64,000 bases of DNA, from NCBI GenBank assembly GCA_019911965.1, contig JAIOJF010000009.1:1-64000 (forward strand). Direction: 5' to 3'. The position numbers and the translations under genes were made by a program. This DNA is from Paracoccaceae bacterium. GTDB lineage: Bacteria; Pseudomonadota; Alphaproteobacteria; Rhodobacterales; Rhodobacteraceae. The notes beneath the pieces are model-generated. The model had not been told where the DNA came from. It was given only the letters and a program-made list of their open reading frames with translations, and searched no databases. Below are positions 61,844 through 64,000 of this stretch, piece by piece. Each line of letters starts with the position of its first letter. Positions within the stretch are counted from its first letter, which is position 1.

Positions 61844-63786
61844 GCAATCCGCAGAACCTGATGGAACTGAAAGAGGACGCGATCCGCCTCCACTATGCCA
61901 GCGCGGCGGCGATGCTGGCGGGGTTCGATCACACGCCCCGGATTGCCCGTGCCAAGACAGCGGACGCGCCCGAGGACCGTTCGCCGGGTATTCCCGGGCG
62001 GCGCGGCCGGTTCCGCCAGACCACGCCGGGGCTGGTGACGCGATCCACCGCGCGGCCCGAAGGGGTGCATCTGGTCGACCGTGTGGAAGGGGCCGATGGC
62101 GACGATCCCTTGCCCTCGCCGATGCAGGCGACGGTTCTCAGGGCGCTTCGCCGCGCGCTGGCGGTGGCCCATACGATCAGCGATATGTACGAGGAACAGA
62201 CCGGCCTCGGTGACCTGAAGCGCGACAATCTGGCGGGAAGGCTGCCGCGCGAACGTTCGGCGGCATTTGCCGAGGGGCTGGCGGCCTCGTCGCTGATCTC
62301 GCTGTTCGTGTTCGCCTCGATGACGCGGTTCCTGATCACCGCCAGCGCGGCGGAGCCGGAACAGGGGATCGAGATCGGCGCGGTCGAGGAGATCCTGACC
62401 GACAACCGGATCGACGCGCTGCATGGCGCGCTTTGGGAACTGGATCAGGATATCGCCGCCTTCGCCGATACCGAGGCGCGGCTGGTCGGTGTGGTCGCCG
62501 CCTATTGCGACAAGCTGATGGAAAAGGTCGCGCTCCGGGCGCAATCGGCGCCACGGCTGGAGGCGTTCAACAGCGTTGCCTACCGCGTCGAGGCGGATGA
62601 TTTCACCATCGACGGCTTTACGCCGCAGACCCGCGCGCGATCAACCGTGCTGACCATGAGCTTCAAGACCCCGCATCAGGTGGTCGGCAACCATATCGCC
62701 AAATACCAGGCGATGAAGCTGTCCAAGATGCTGATGGCCTATGATTTCGAGCGCAAGCTGAACCCCTTTGCCGAGCTTGGCGGCTTCATCTTCACCTTCA
62801 TGGGCGACGGCAAGCCGGGCACCGGCAAGACCACGCTGATCCAGATGATGGCCGGGCTGATCAATGGCTATTGCACCAATGCCGGCTATCCGTTCCGTTA
62901 CCAGAATCTCAGCACCGAAAGCATCGACAGCTATCAGGGCAAATCGGCGCAGAATGCCAAGGCGTTCATCAACAATATCATTGATCCCGGCGTGATCGGC
63001 TTCGGCACGATCGACGATATTGATCAATTGGCCGGCAAGCGCGGGGATCGGCAATCGAGCGCCGGGCAATTGGAAATCACCGCCGTCTTGATGGAAAGTT
63101 TCGCCGGGGCCAATACGGTGGTGCGGGGCAATTGCACCTTCGGGATGTTCTCGAACTATCCCGAGAATGTCGATGACGCGCTGCGCCAGCGGGCGGGGGC
63201 GCGGTTTCTGGTGGACGGGCCGCAAACCACCGAGGATTACATCGACATCCTGCATCTGCTCTTGGGCAAGAACCACGCGATTCCGGTCGGCAACCATGAC
63301 CTTTACGCCGCGCAGGAGATCAAGAAGGCGGTCACCGCCTCGTTTGAAAGCCATTCCGTGCCGCACGAGGATGGCCTGAAAGCGGTGTTCGCCGAGGTCA
63401 ACCAGCGGATCGGCGGGCTGGACACGCTGGCGCGGCTGGGGGCCTATCTGAAGGCGATCCAGGACGCGGACGAGCGGTTCACGGGCCGCGCCATCAAGAA
63501 CATCACCGACGCGGTGAAGGTCCGCGCGCTGGATGTCGAATTGCCGGATGAATGGATGGAAGAGCCCGACCTGTTCCTGTTCAAGCCCTACGACGAAAAG
63601 CTGGGGATGATCCGCGAGATGACCAGGCCGATCACGGTCGAGATGCTGATCCAGGAAATCAACCGCTACGCCGACAGCGAGTTTCGCTATGCCGACAAGT
63701 CGGACGAAGCCGCAATCGCCAACGCGGTGCGCGACATGGGCCGGATGGAAGAGGCCAAGCGGCGGTATCTGGAGGGGAAGGGGTGA
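61840..63786 (+). CDS. AAA+ ATPase of uncharacterised operon
   Basis: A 648-residue protein. The N-terminal about 270 residues are Arg/Pro-rich then helical (including a hydrophobic stretch SLISLFVFASMTRFLITAS at about 150). The AAA+ module has Walker A GKPGTGKT (324-331), a Walker B-like VIGFGTIDDID (385-395), and a likely Arg finger in ALRQRAGARF (about 447-456), followed by a helical lid (GRAIKNITDAVKVRAL). This is a single ring-forming ATPase of no class I can name. It is the last gene of four with tight overlaps. Confidence 0.85.
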   Translation: MSNPQNLMELKEDAIRLHYASAAAMLAGFDHTPRIARAKTADAPEDRSPGIPGRRGRFRQTTPGLVTRSTARPEGVHLVDRVEGADGDDPLPSPMQATVLRALRRALAVAHTISDMYEEQTGLGDLKRDNLAGRLPRERSAAFAEGLAASSLISLFVFASMTRFLITASAAEPEQGIEIGAVEEILTDNRIDALHGALWELDQDIAAFADTEARLVGVVAAYCDKLMEKVALRAQSAPRLEAFNSVAYRVEADDFTIDGFTPQTRARSTVLTMSFKTPHQVVGNHIAKYQAMKLSKMLMAYDFERKLNPFAELGGFIFTFMGDGKPGTGKTTLIQMMAGLINGYCTNAGYPFRYQNLSTESIDSYQGKSAQNAKAFINNIIDPGVIGFGTIDDIDQLAGKRGDRQSSAGQLEITAVLMESFAGANTVVRGNCTFGMFSNYPENVDDALRQRAGARFLVDGPQTTEDYIDILHLLLGKNHAIPVGNHDLYAAQEIKKAVTASFESHSVPHEDGLKAVFAEVNQRIGGLDTLARLGAYLKAIQDADERFTGRAIKNITDAVKVRALDVELPDEWMEEPDLFLFKPYDEKLGMIREMTRPITVEMLIQEINRYADSEFRYADKSDEAAIANAVRDMGRMEEAKRRYLEGKG

Positions 63787-64000
63787 GGGTGCTGGTGATC
63801 TTGCCGCAATCCCGTCCCCCGCGCCGGGACCTCGACGCCGCAAGAGGCCCCGGAGCAGGTCCGGGGATGCGGCCCTCGCAACACCGGAGCGTTGCACGAT
63901 GACCCTCCGCACCCCCTCGCATTCCCGGCCCCCGCGCCGGGACCTCGCCACCGCCAGAGACCCCGGAGCGGGTCCGGGGATGCGGACCACCACCGGAACC
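63787..64000. other. 3'-terminal intergenic region with two repeats
   Basis: After the ATPase stop there is no supported gene to the window edge. The frames seen are short and Pro/Arg-rich shadows of a repeat. Two REP-like copies occupy most of it. Confidence 0.6.
63816..63985. repeat. Two direct copies of a 57-bp REP-like element
   Basis: Copies at 63816-63872 and 63929-63985 match at 52 of 57 positions. Each contains the palindrome CCCCGGA / TCCGGGG with a 5-nt spacer (63848-63866 and 63961-63979). Sequences of this palindrome type are frequent between alphaproteobacterial genes. Confidence 0.8.

Overview
The window looks like chromosomal DNA of an alphaproteobacterium of the order Rhodobacterales (Rhodobacteraceae/Roseobacter group). 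The base composition is GC-rich. Several gene orders are typical of that group: rpmF-plsX-fabH-ihfA-merR, surE-pcm-nlpD-like, yajC-secD-secF-Mth938, and folK/rpoZ/rsh/pdxJ/acpS. Group-typical families also occur: TrgA, OlsB, GapR and the FAD-SelD fusion. I cannot name a genus from the sequence alone. I saw no rRNA, tRNA, insertion sequence, prophage or CRISPR array. Genes are densely packed, and only one gap exceeds 300 bp (26885-27424).

Layout. 1-4 kb: a minus-strand operon for L32, phospholipid and fatty-acid initiation, IHF-alpha and a MerR regulator. 4-7.6 kb: bamE, msrB, ornithine-lipid olsB, moaA and a lipoprotein. 7.6-12.6 kb: a LysM/LytM lipoprotein, pcm, surE, a CDF metal exporter and serS. 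12.8-17 kb: yajC-secD-secF, a TSUP permease and an Mth938-type protein. 17-21.4 kb (minus): infC, a DUF938 methyltransferase, then a three-gene Co-type nitrile hydratase/thiocyanate hydrolase-like enzyme coupled to an EamA exporter and an LpxL-type acyltransferase. 22-24.7 kb (minus): a complete bufferin-type RiPP operon (precursor, MNIO enzyme, partner, DoxX). 25-27 kb: thrS, then a 540-bp gap holding a cluster of small inverted repeats. 27.4-37 kb: two alpha/beta hydrolases, gapR, a NYN protein, folK, an EamA transporter, rpoZ, the ppGpp synthetase/hydrolase, pdxJ and acpS. 37-43.8 kb: a sulfotransferase-like protein, a fused ferric-type ABC permease, a CoA ligase/enoyl-CoA hydratase pair, cyclopropane synthase and TrgA. 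44-47 kb: convergent mnmH and FAD-SelD fusion, which together make selenophosphate and use it for 2-selenouridine in tRNA. 47-53 kb: LysR/DUF4386/NAD(P)-binding genes, Mrp/ApbC, tungstate-binding TupA and a divergent ModE-like HTH protein sharing a ModE-type operator. 53-59 kb: serine hydrolase, SDR, M20 peptidase, a possible PD-(D/E)XK protein, a peptide-type binding protein and a cupin.

59.3-63.8 kb is the strongest candidate for an undescribed system. It holds four genes with 0 to 4 nt junctions: a long coiled-coil protein, an unrecognised 376-residue protein, a small lipoprotein and a 648-residue AAA+ ATPase. A hairpin that would mask the first ribosome binding site precedes them. The window ends in two 57-bp REP-like repeats.

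All calls rest on reading the sequence and on remembered family motifs. No database search was run.
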